Shown here one piece after another: positions 15,031 through 22,782 of a stretch of DNA of 30,233 nt (position 1 is the stretch's first letter; the number at the start of each line of letters is the position of its first letter). Location of the stretch: positions 1 through 30,233 of the forward strand of contig JAUIEM010000069.1 of the NCBI GenBank assembly GCA_030428695.1. The letters run 5' to 3'. Source of the stretch: a bacterium (lineage in GTDB: Bacteria > Planctomycetota > J058 > JAJDCP01). The notes beneath the pieces were generated by a model. That model searched no databases. It worked only from the letters and a program-made list of their open reading frames with translations, and was not told the DNA's origin. A program made the position numbers and the translations under genes.

Positions 15031-16683
15031 ATGAAGAACCTGAAGACCCATTGGTTGATGACCCTGCTGATCGCCGTTCCGTCTCTCGGCTGCCAGGCCA
15101 TGGAGCGGCTCGGCCTGTCGGAGGCGGAGATCGAGGTCGGCGACCCGGATACCGCGGCCCTCAAGGCCAAGATCGAGGAAGCGGAGGATCCGCGACCCTA
15201 TCGCTTCGCCTACGTCCACCGCCTGATCCAGGCCAACCAGCCCGAGGAGGGGGTGCTCGAGCTAGCCCGCGCTCAGGACTACCGTGTGGACGAACGGGCC
15301 CTGGCTTGGTCTTCGCTCCTGGAGTCCGACCGCCAGGAGATGCTGGAGCTTGCGAACCGTGCCCTGGAGCTCAGTCCCACCGATCCCGATGCGATGTACG
15401 CGGCGGCTCGCGCCCACTACTGGTCGCGCGCCTTCGACGATGCGACCGAGCAGATCCTGGAGCACCTCGAACGCGACACGACCTCGACCCGCGGCTGGAT
15501 CCTGAAGTTCTTGATCGAGGCGAAGGGTGGGCGTCGGGATCTGGCTGTCGGAACTGCCGAGCAAATCGCCAGAAACAACTTCTACTTCGAGCGGAGGGTC
15601 GCGGGTGAGGACTGGTTGCGGCTCGCGGGCCTCTATCGCGGGGACCCGGACTGGACGAGCAGCTTCGACCGCCTCTGCGCCCTCGGGGAGCTGGAGGCGC
15701 CCGTCACCGACGTCGACCCCAACGTCGGGTATCCGCCCTCGCTTGGGCAGCCACTCCGGCGCCCCATGGACGAACGGCCGTACTTCGGGATGGACCTCGA
15801 CGTGTCCACCGGCGCGATCCGGACAGTACACGCCGGCTCGATCGCAGAGAGCGCCGGCGTCTCGCCCGGAGACGTGCTCGTCTCGATCAACGGACAGGAG
15901 CTGGCGGGGGGTGCGACTCCGCGATCCATGGAGAGCCTGGTCAACAAGGGCGACGAGGTCCTGTTCGAGGTCCTCCGAGACGGCCGCCCGCAGTCCATGC
16001 GAGCCACGGCGACCACCTGGGTCCACGCCCTGAAAGAGGCCGCGGTGGCCCTCGAGAAAGCGGACGAGCACTACGCAGGGGGCGAGTACGCCGAGGCAGA
16101 GATCCTGTACCGGCGAGCGCACGCCTTGGTCCGCGGGCGAAGCACCGCGATGCTGGACGCAGCCATCTGGAGTCGGATCCAGAAGGGTGAGCGCGAGGAT
16201 GGCCTCACGGAACTGCGGGCCCTGATCGACAAGTATCCGGAGGACGCTCGACTGCGGCACACCCTGGCTCAGCAGGAGTTCCTCCGGGGACGCCCCGCCG
16301 AGGCCGAGGAGACGATCGCGCACCTGGGCGACCGGTTCCCCTATAGCGGACTGGTGCCCGCCTACCAAGGATTGATCGCCTTGGCCGAAGGGGACCGCGG
16401 AGCTGCCGTGGAGCTCGCGCAGCAGGCTGCGACCATGGGCGACGGCGGCTGGGCTCTGAACACGCTCAAGTCGAAGCTGGAGACACGGAAACAGGTAGAC
16501 GATTCGAGCTTCGCAACGAACTTCTTCCGCGGGCTCGCCATCGGGCTGGTAGCCGCCTCCGCGTCGAGCGGCAGCTCGTACTCCAGCTCCAGCTCGTACA
16601 TGCCGAGCGGTCCGGGCATCACGCAGCCCGACCCGGTCGGCGACCAGGTGTTCAGCAACTCGATCAACGCCTGGTACCAGTAG
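15031..16683 (+). CDS. PDZ-TPR lipoprotein
   Basis: A 550-residue protein. MKNLKTHWLMTLLIAVPSLGC gives a lipoprotein signal with Cys21. Residues about 55-200 are TPR-like helices (ELANRALELSPTDPDAMYAA). A PDZ domain spans about 247-328: FGMDLDVSTGAIRTVHAGS, then AESAGVSPGDVLVSINGQEL, then DEVLFEVLRDGR, with no protease domain attached. TPR-like helices resume at about 335-490 (YAEAEILYRRAHALV, RGRPAEAEETIAHL). The C-terminus has a Ser/Tyr-rich patch (SASSGSSYSSSSSY) and a short polar end. It is probably an envelope scaffold binding C-terminal peptides. The ATG at 15031 is chosen because it starts the lipoprotein signal; a Shine-Dalgarno is not evident. It diverges from kinase A and lies between the two kinases. 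Confidence 0.9.
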   Translation: MKNLKTHWLMTLLIAVPSLGCQAMERLGLSEAEIEVGDPDTAALKAKIEEAEDPRPYRFAYVHRLIQANQPEEGVLELARAQDYRVDERALAWSSLLESDRQEMLELANRALELSPTDPDAMYAAARAHYWSRAFDDATEQILEHLERDTTSTRGWILKFLIEAKGGRRDLAVGTAEQIARNNFYFERRVAGEDWLRLAGLYRGDPDWTSSFDRLCALGELEAPVTDVDPNVGYPPSLGQPLRRPMDERPYFGMDLDVSTGAIRTVHAGSIAESAGVSPGDVLVSINGQELAGGATPRSMESLVNKGDEVLFEVLRDGRPQSMRATATTWVHALKEAAVALEKADEHYAGGEYAEAEILYRRAHALVRGRSTAMLDAAIWSRIQKGEREDGLTELRALIDKYPEDARLRHTLAQQEFLRGRPAEAEETIAHLGDRFPYSGLVPAYQGLIALAEGDRGAAVELAQQAATMGDGGWALNTLKSKLETRKQVDDSSFATNFFRGLAIGLVAASASSGSSYSSSSSYMPSGPGITQPDPVGDQVFSNSINAWYQ

Positions 16684-16878
16684 GCTGGGTTCGGGTCGAC
16701 ACGACTCTGGCCCGTAGCTCTCGGTTGAGGGCCCTCGCGGCTCCGGCTCCGTCTATTCGGTGCCGGGGCCGCGACTGCATTCTGGCGGCTCTCCCAGCTC
16801 GACGTCGGGGGCTTCCGGGTTCGCCCCTGCGCCCTTACCCTCTCTTGGTGCGGAGCACGTCACTCCGTTTCAGGGTAC

Positions 16879-16891
16879 GCGCGTAACGCGC
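16879..16891. promoter_or_regulatory. Dyad GCGCGT-A-ACGCGC before kinase B
   Basis: A perfect 13-base palindrome centred on one base, ending 15 bases before the ATG at 16907 and directly upstream of the GGGGGAG ribosome site. The single-base centre suggests a protein-binding site overlapping the transcript start. In GC-rich DNA a short CG-rich palindrome can arise by chance. Confidence 0.25.
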
Positions 16892-16906
16892 AAGGGGGAG
16901 CAGGAG

Positions 16907-19459
16907 ATGAGTTCATCGGACGCAAGCCCCGATCGAGGCGAACGAGCGCTGGATGTCTACGCATCGTTCCTCGAGCGGCAGGAGACCGGAGAAACCGGAG
17001 ACCTGGATGCCCTCATCGAGGAGCACCCCGAGCTCGAGGAGGAGCTACGCCACCTCCACTCCGACTGGAACCACGTGGAGGGCCTCCTGGATCGGCTCGG
17101 GGTCGGCTCCGTGGCTCGCCGACTGGTCGAAGAGTACGGGGAGGACGCGGCCCTAACGGTGCGACTCGCCGGGGGTTCGGACCCCTCTGCGCAACTGCTG
17201 GAGCGGCTGGCGGACCGCAGCGACTCGCTGGGCCGCTACCGGATCCATGGCGAGCTCGCGCGGGGGGGGATGGGCGTGATCCTCCGTGCCTGGGACGAGG
17301 ATCTCCACCGGCCCCTCGCGATGAAACTCCTCAAGGGCACGGAGCTGTCGGGTGCGGAGCGCCCGTCCCCTCGCAAGCTGGCCCGCTTCCTCGAGGAGGC
17401 CCAGGTCACCGCGCAGCTGGACCACCCTGGCATTCCGCCCGTCCACGAGCTGGGGCTCGACTCCTCCGGCAGGGTCTTCTTCACCATGAAGCTCGTCGAC
17501 GGGGAGACCCTCTCGAGCATCCTCGAGCGGGTCGAACGACGCGAAGAAGGCTGGACCCTGACGCGAGCTGTCGGAATCCTGCGACGCGTCTGCGAGGCGA
17601 TGGCCTACGCCCACGCCAAGGGTGTCGTCCACCGCGACCTGAAGCCGTCGAACGTGATGGTCGGTCGCTTCGGCGAGGTCTACGTCATGGACTGGGGCCT
17701 CGCCCACATCGAGGGTCACGAGGAGCACAAGGACATTCGAGTCCGCCCTGTAGAGCCCAGCCGGTCCGAGGGGATCCGCTCGATCCGTACGGAGCATCGA
17801 GACTCGGACACCGACTCGCCGCTGTACACGATGGACGGCGACGTCATCGGCACCCCGGCCTACATGCCACCCGAGCAGGCGGCAGGTCGCATCGGCTCGG
17901 TCGGGCCGGCTTCGGACGTGTACTCCGTCGGCTCGATGCTCTACGAGCTGCTGATGGGACACCCCCCGTATCGAGACTCGGCAGGTCCTGGTGGCCACCA
18001 CGACATGCTCGCGAGAATCGTGCGCGAGGCCCCCACACCAGTATCGCTATCGCCCCGACTTCCCGCCGAACTGAGCGCCATATGCGAGCGCGCGATGGCC
18101 CGGGATCCCGCGGACCGCTATCCAGTGATCGAGGCACTCGGGAACGATCTCCAGGCCTACCTCGAAGGGCGGGTCGTCGCCGCCCATCGGGTCGGCCCCT
18201 TGGCCAAGTTGGAGAAGTGGATTCGGCGAAAGCCAGCCGCCGCCGCTGCGCTAGCACTGGCACTCGTAGCGTCGTACCTAGGCGCGGAAACCGTGTCCGC
18301 CGGTCAGCGGGAAGCCCGGAGCCGTGACCTGGAACGTTGGCAGCAGGCGTTTCGAAACGGAGAAGCCCTGCGAGTTACCGACGAGTGGGGAGACGCAAGT
18401 CACTTGGTAGCTCGAAGGGTCCGATCAGCGGAGCTCTTCCGCCTCTGCACGGAGCTGCGTCCCGATCACCCCAACGGCTGGCTTCGACTTGCCGAGATGC
18501 ACGAGCGCCTTCACGACCGAGAAGAGGCAGTTCGGTGCCTGGCACGAGCCGAAGCTCTAGGGGCGATAGGCTGGACCACTGCCAAGCTGCGGAGGAGCCT
18601 GCTCGATGGAGAGAAGCTCGTCCTGCCATCGGGCAGGGAGTGGATGACCTGGAGCGAGCTCGACCAGTTCGGCCTCGCAGAAAGCTATCGAAGCCTCCAG
18701 AGACCTTCCGATGCGCTACGGATCCTGATGAGCGGGGACGTCCAGAAGAGCCCCATTCTGGTTCCTGCCGTATTGCTCGGAGTCTCTCTGCACGACGACA
18801 TCAATGGGAGTGGTGGTGCAGGGCCGACCTTGCTCCACGACCGGGAGATGCAGATCGACTTGGCCCTCGTCGGCTACGACGACGCTCTCCGGGAGATCCC
18901 TGAGGACCCCGTAGTCGGCTACAATCGTTCCAGCCTGATTGTCGACTACGTGAAGGCCGACATGTCGCTCGACATGGACCCGCGAACCCTATGGGACGAC
19001 GCAGGAGAGTATTTCCTGGCACAGCGGGACGAGGAGCTGATCGATCATGCGGACGGCTACTGGGCCAAGTTCAAGTTCGTGGAGTGGGTCGTCTGGAAGA
19101 GCCCGGACTCCCTTGCGGACAGCGCAGCGCAGCTGGAGAGCACCAGCGACGAGCGGATCCTAGAATGGGAAGATCCAGCCGTCTATGCCTCCTCGGTGCA
19201 AGCTCTCGTCTGCACTCGCAACTACGAGCGCGCCTTCGGACTGTTGAGCAAGAGAAACTTCGACTGGATGGGCCCGGAGGGACCCATGCACATGCTGCTC
19301 AGGATCTACGAGGTTCGCGTAGGCGAAGAATCCATCGACCCGGATCCGGAGGGGCTTGCCACTCACTTGGAAGAACACCTGAACGCTTTGACGCCTGCAG
19401 ACCGGCTCGCAGCGGTGGATCTCGCCGCAAGGCTCGGAATCAGCGTGTCGAGCCGATGA
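16907..19459 (+). CDS. Transmembrane Ser/Thr protein kinase (set B)
   Basis: An 850-residue kinase. The start at 16907 has GGGGGAG six bases upstream; the open frame before it is low-complexity. Residues about 12-62 repeat the N-terminal segment of kinase A (IEEHPELEEELRHLHSDW). The kinase domain spans about 108-420: LARGGMG at 117-123 (first loop glycine replaced by Ala118), Lys140 (AMKLL), catalytic Asp244 in VHRDLKPSN, DWG at 262-264, and GTPAYMPPEQ at 315-324. An insertion of about 45 residues sits between DWG and GTPAYM. The juxtamembrane HRVGPLAKLEKW precedes one membrane helix at about 443-462. The C-terminal 390 residues are helical and TPR-like at first (LRLAEMHERLHDREEAVRCL), then unrecognised. 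An ECF gene follows 103 bases later on the same strand, so the two probably share a transcript. Confidence 0.94.
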   Translation: MSSSDASPDRGERALDVYASFLERQETGETGDLDALIEEHPELEEELRHLHSDWNHVEGLLDRLGVGSVARRLVEEYGEDAALTVRLAGGSDPSAQLLERLADRSDSLGRYRIHGELARGGMGVILRAWDEDLHRPLAMKLLKGTELSGAERPSPRKLARFLEEAQVTAQLDHPGIPPVHELGLDSSGRVFFTMKLVDGETLSSILERVERREEGWTLTRAVGILRRVCEAMAYAHAKGVVHRDLKPSNVMVGRFGEVYVMDWGLAHIEGHEEHKDIRVRPVEPSRSEGIRSIRTEHRDSDTDSPLYTMDGDVIGTPAYMPPEQAAGRIGSVGPASDVYSVGSMLYELLMGHPPYRDSAGPGGHHDMLARIVREAPTPVSLSPRLPAELSAICERAMARDPADRYPVIEALGNDLQAYLEGRVVAAHRVGPLAKLEKWIRRKPAAAAALALALVASYLGAETVSAGQREARSRDLERWQQAFRNGEALRVTDEWGDASHLVARRVRSAELFRLCTELRPDHPNGWLRLAEMHERLHDREEAVRCLARAEALGAIGWTTAKLRRSLLDGEKLVLPSGREWMTWSELDQFGLAESYRSLQRPSDALRILMSGDVQKSPILVPAVLLGVSLHDDINGSGGAGPTLLHDREMQIDLALVGYDDALREIPEDPVVGYNRSSLIVDYVKADMSLDMDPRTLWDDAGEYFLAQRDEELIDHADGYWAKFKFVEWVVWKSPDSLADSAAQLESTSDERILEWEDPAVYASSVQALVCTRNYERAFGLLSKRNFDWMGPEGPMHMLLRIYEVRVGEESIDPDPEGLATHLEEHLNALTPADRLAAVDLAARLGISVSSR
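17262..17269 (+). repeat. G8 homopolymer in the kinase B nucleotide-binding loop
   Basis: Eight consecutive G encode the end of Arg119 and Gly120-Gly121 of the glycine-rich loop. Loss or gain of one base would shift the frame at the start of the kinase domain. It may be no more than GC bias in GGG glycine codons, or a phase-variable site. Confidence 0.6.
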
Positions 19460-19562
19460 CGTTCTCGGTGACTCCGGCCGGGACCCCGCAGCAGTCATCT
19501 CCAGAACGCTTGAGCTGCGCACTCCAGGTCCATTCAAGGCAAGCCTGGGACTTGGTCCATCC

Positions 19563-20198
19563 ATGACGGAAGATCGTGCAGCTACCAATATCCTCGAGCG
19601 TTGGTATGCCGGCGACGAATCCGCGTTCGCCGAGCTACTGGACGCCCACGGAGAGTGGCTCCGCGAGCACGTCCGCCGGCGCATGGGCCGGAAGCTCCGC
19701 GCAAACCAAGACTCCGGAGACGTCGTGCAGGACGTGCTCGTGGACCTGCTCCGGAACGGGCCGGCGTTCGTCCCGGCCAACGATCGTCAGCTCCGCGCGC
19801 TCCTGGCCAGAATGGTCTGCAACCGCCTCGCCGACCTGGCCGACTATGCAGGTGCGGTCAAGCGGTGCCGGGACATGGAAGTCGTCCTCGACTCGCGCTT
19901 CGTCTCGAGGATCGGCCCACAGGACGCATCGGCCCTGCGACCCTCACGAATTGCGGAGGCGGAGGAGGAGAAGGCGCGCGTCCGTGTGGCCCTGGAGCTC
20001 CTCGAACCCGCAGACCAGCACGTCATCTGGCTCCACAGGTGGATGGGCAAGCCCTTTGCGGAGATCGCGGAGGAGCTCTCCATCGAGACGAAGGCTGCCA
20101 ACAAGCGCTACCAGCGAGCGGTCCTTCGGCTAGGCAGAGAAGTGCGACGGTTGGAGTCGGGCGAAGTGGAGGAGGTCATCGAGAACGAGGGCTCCTGA
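19563..20198 (+). CDS. ECF-type sigma-70 factor (set B)
   Basis: A 211-residue protein. Region 2 lies at about 8-95: WYAGDESAFAELLDAHGEWL, then the region 2.2 motif DSGDVVQDVLVDLLRNG (DSGD at 50-53 in place of DAED, again without the central glutamate), then LRALLARMVCNRLADLADY. Region 4 lies at about 137-197 with the helix-turn-helix MGKPFAEIAEELSIETKAAN. A basic tail and an acidic end (EVEEVIENEGS) follow. The overall form is close to planctomycetal ECF factors. No zinc-finger anti-sigma factor is adjacent. It sits downstream of kinase B and ends 12 bases from the convergent membrane-anchored protein gene, which could encode an accessory or regulatory partner. The ATG at 19563 gives a normal N-terminus but has no obvious Shine-Dalgarno. 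Confidence 0.9.
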   Translation: MTEDRAATNILERWYAGDESAFAELLDAHGEWLREHVRRRMGRKLRANQDSGDVVQDVLVDLLRNGPAFVPANDRQLRALLARMVCNRLADLADYAGAVKRCRDMEVVLDSRFVSRIGPQDASALRPSRIAEAEEEKARVRVALELLEPADQHVIWLHRWMGKPFAEIAEELSIETKAANKRYQRAVLRLGREVRRLESGEVEEVIENEGS

Positions 20199-20210
20199 GC
20201 GGTCGAGGTG

Positions 20211-21683
20211 TCACGGCGTTTTCCAGCCCGTACGGGGGACCGGGGAGAGGGTTAGCTCGACCCGACCTAGCGAGGGTCGAGCGTCCACCTCTGCACGGGC
20301 CAAAGCCTCGAGGCTGTTCCTGGTCCTGCAAGTGAGCTCGAGGGGGCCAGAAGGTGCCAGCACAGCGAATCGACCTTCGACGCCAGGAACCGGACGCGCC
20401 GCTCCCCGAGCCACGACGCCGCCTCTGCTCCGCCAGGTAAGGGAGTAGCTCGGCACCGACTGCTCTGGGTCACCTCCGACGACGTCGACGAGGAGTTCGG
20501 CGGGGTCCGGCACGTCCAGCACGAAGGGGCCCGTCCGATCGGAGGACAGCTCGAGAATCTCGTGGACTCCGCAAGCGACGATCCGCTGCTCGTACTGCCC
20601 TTCGGGAACAAGTCCGGCAGTCCAGGTCCAGCGGTTCGCCCCCATGGAGGGGTCCTGAAGCATGGGTATCCGACGCCAGGCCTCAAGGGCACCAGTCCTG
20701 CGGATCTCGAGCACGGGGTTGCTTCCCAGCCAGGTGTCAGAGATTCGCACGATGCCGTTCAACTCGACGTCTCTCCGGCCTTGGCCGTGCCGAAGCCGCA
20801 GGAGGACGTTCGTGCGCTCGCCTTCTACGAGCACCTCCTTCTCGGCGAGGACACTTCCCGGACGACGTGAGGTCACCAAGCTGACCTTGAACAATCCTGC
20901 GGGCACGCTGTCGAACCTCACCAGGCCCCCAGGCCGCACCGGCCGCGACAGCTGCAGGCTTCCCGCCGCACCCCGGGAGGGTCCTTCCACCAGCTGGAGC
21001 ACGACCTCGAGGGGCTCGGTCGTCGGCAGATCGGGCAAGGCGACCCTCACTTGCCGTCCCCTGTCGAGGGATACGGTCGAGCATCCGCCTGCCCGAAGAT
21101 CGACGAGGACCCGTTGCCACGCGTGCCGCGGGGTCCGGACCCAGTACGCCTCTCTGACACTCGTGGCGGGGCCTTGTCTCCTTGCGGGGCCCAGTTCAAC
21201 CGGAGAAACGGCTCCGCGCGTCACCGTTCGGGGGCTCGATCCGATGGGGAACACACTCCCGGGCTTCGGGCGACCGGGCAGGGACAAGGCGATCTCGACA
21301 TCCTCGAGCTCGGCCCCCGAAGCCCGGTCCAGAACACGGAGACTGGCGGGCGGTCGGGATGCTCCGACTGCCTGTCCGCTTGCCTTGACCACCACCCAGG
21401 AGGCTTCGGCCCGCCCGGAGTCGTCCCACAGCGAGCCCTCCGCGACGCTGGAGGTGACGACCTCCGCGCGCGGAGCGGCCTCCGGGCCGAGCATGGCGAC
21501 TTCGGGCTCGCGCCGGCTGCGTGCCGACTCCACGCGCGGGCTCGACTGCATGAGGTTCGCGGCGGGGCGGGTCGGAGGAACGAGAACAGCGATTCCTGCG
21601 ATCAGCGCCGCCGCGCCGACCAGGGTGACCGCCAAGGCGCGACCTCGGGAGGGTCGTGTCCTCATCTCGGCAACCCCGGACAT
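20211..21683 (-). CDS. Membrane-anchored beta-rich protein
   Basis: A 490-residue protein from the ATG at 21683, which shares a base with the stop of the gene before it (TGATG). The ATG at 21665 (MRTRPSRGRALAVT) is the alternative start. One membrane helix lies at about residues 16-35 (ALAVTLVGAAALIAGIAVLV) after a basic segment. The remainder, predicted outside the cytoplasm, is beta-rich with Ig-like or carboxypeptidase-regulatory style segments: LRVLDRASGAELEDVEIALS, then YWVRTPRHAWQRVLVDLRAG, then GLVRFDSVPAGLFKVSLV. These motifs occur in the same order in the fragment at 1-857. No catalytic site is recognised. It converges on the set B ECF gene. A short cytoplasmic N-terminus before the helix could contact a cytosolic partner, but it has no zinc-finger anti-sigma motif. 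Confidence 0.82.
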   Translation of the reverse strand: MSGVAEMRTRPSRGRALAVTLVGAAALIAGIAVLVPPTRPAANLMQSSPRVESARSRREPEVAMLGPEAAPRAEVVTSSVAEGSLWDDSGRAEASWVVVKASGQAVGASRPPASLRVLDRASGAELEDVEIALSLPGRPKPGSVFPIGSSPRTVTRGAVSPVELGPARRQGPATSVREAYWVRTPRHAWQRVLVDLRAGGCSTVSLDRGRQVRVALPDLPTTEPLEVVLQLVEGPSRGAAGSLQLSRPVRPGGLVRFDSVPAGLFKVSLVTSRRPGSVLAEKEVLVEGERTNVLLRLRHGQGRRDVELNGIVRISDTWLGSNPVLEIRRTGALEAWRRIPMLQDPSMGANRWTWTAGLVPEGQYEQRIVACGVHEILELSSDRTGPFVLDVPDPAELLVDVVGGDPEQSVPSYSLTWRSRGGVVARGAARPVPGVEGRFAVLAPSGPLELTCRTRNSLEALARAEVDARPSLGRVELTLSPVPRTGWKTP

Positions 21684-22438
21684 CAGTTCCGTCGCCAGGC
21701 AGCGAAACTGCAGTCCTCGGGGAACATCCCACTCGAATCGCACGCCCAGGACCCGGCGAACTCCTTGTCGGGACTCATGAGCACCCAGAGCGTCCCGGTC
21801 GAGAAGCCCAGCGGGCCATTCGACTGGTACTGGCCGACCCAGCTACCGTGGTGGCTGTCGAAGAGGATCAGATTGCCCCCGGGCGCATGGGAGAACACGG
21901 TCCCGGCCGAGTCGGAGCCGTCGAAGGCACCACTGACCCACAGCGTGGCTTGCGAAGAGACCACGGTGTCAAGTTCGAAGAAGGGATCGACGGTGACGGA
22001 GATGCCATCGAACGAATCCCCGAGGTCGATCTGTCCGTATACGGGCATGGCCGTGGCCCCGCGCTCCAGAACAGCGAACATGTCCCAGTCCGCAAGGACG
22101 GCGTGACCCGCCGCCTGATCCAGGTAGAAGCCGCCTTCCGTGCCATCGGAGAGCTGGTACGAGTAGATCTGCGATTGTCCGGGAACGATCTCGATCGTGC
22201 CCGTGACTCCCAAGGGTGACCCATCGATGAGGATGCTGGAGACCGCGTTGCCGCTGTCCACCGTGACCTGCACCTCGACGAAGCCGCCTGCACGAGCACC
22301 CGCGCCGAACCACGTGCCTGCGAGGGTCGCGGGAGCGCCCGAGGACCCGCCACCCCCCCCGCCGCCACACGAGGAGATGGCGAGGATCAGCGCTGCGGCG
22401 GTCAGGGAGCACATGGACTTGCGAACGGACGTTTGCAT
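21683..22438 (-). CDS. Gly-tract lipoprotein
   Basis: A 251-residue lipoprotein. The start at 22438 is supported by GAGGAGGG about six bases upstream. The signal is MQTSVRKSMCSLTAAALILA followed by ISSC with Cys24, then seven glycines and SSG as a flexible tether. The mature domain is beta-rich and unrecognised: TLAGTWFGAGARAGGFVEVQ, YSYQLSDGTEGGFYLDQAAG, DSHHGSWVGQYQSN and a C-terminal cysteine pair (WACDSSGMFPEDCSF). Repeated short 'W-G/W-V' strands suggest a lipocalin- or META-like barrel, but this is uncertain. It is translationally coupled (TGATG) to the membrane-anchored protein downstream, so the two probably act in the same place in the envelope. Confidence 0.85.
   Translation of the reverse strand: MQTSVRKSMCSLTAAALILAISSCGGGGGGGSSGAPATLAGTWFGAGARAGGFVEVQVTVDSGNAVSSILIDGSPLGVTGTIEIVPGQSQIYSYQLSDGTEGGFYLDQAAGHAVLADWDMFAVLERGATAMPVYGQIDLGDSFDGISVTVDPFFELDTVVSSQATLWVSGAFDGSDSAGTVFSHAPGGNLILFDSHHGSWVGQYQSNGPLGFSTGTLWVLMSPDKEFAGSWACDSSGMFPEDCSFAAWRRN
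22353..22360. repeat. C8 homopolymer (G8 on the coding strand) in the lipoprotein tether
   Basis: A run of eight C on the plus strand, encoding part of the polyglycine tether after Cys24 of the lipoprotein. Slippage here would truncate the mature protein right after the anchor and also affect the coupled gene. Confidence 0.55.
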
Positions 22439-22782
22439 GATGACCCTCCTCAGGTCGGGGCTGGCACGCGGTCGGGAACGCCGAACCGCACGCGATCGTC
22501 TTGCCGTTCCGAGAGGAGGTAGGCGGGTGAGGAGACCGGGATCCGGCGAATTCCGGCAGCAGCGGCTCGGTCCGCCAATGGGCCCGCTCTGGGGGACGTC
22601 GGGGAGCGCCGAGGAACCGGGGACCATCGCCCACGCCCATCTGCGCTTCCCAGAGGAGCGCGACCCTGCGCCCCTGGATGGGCCGCGGCCCCGGCGCTCT
22701 CCTGCGGAGGCGCCGAGACTCCCGCTCCTCGCGCCCTCTGCGGAGGAGAAGCGCTCCAGAGCGCGTGAGGCGCCCGCGGCGC
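22439..22782. other. 344-base intergenic region, no gene seen
   Basis: This lies between the TrpD-like stop and the lipoprotein start, both on the minus strand. The 22439-22560 end must hold the promoter and the GAGGAGGG ribosome site of the lipoprotein gene, but I see no clear -35/-10 pair. The 22640-22782 end is GC-rich with several short hairpins, one of which may terminate the TrpD-like transcript. I find no convincing small coding region. Confidence 0.6.
22751..22764 (-). terminator. Possible hairpin terminator after the TrpD-like gene
   Basis: On the minus strand GCGCT-CTGG-AGCGC folds as a 5-bp stem with a 4-base loop and is followed by TTCTCC. It lies 18 bases beyond the stop codon. 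The stem is short and the T-tract poor, so this is only a candidate. Confidence 0.3.

Noticed and set aside
14826..15170. N-terminal extension of kinase A up to 15170
   Set aside because: It overlaps the lipoprotein signal of the divergent PDZ-TPR gene, and the ATG at 14825 has a good Shine-Dalgarno.
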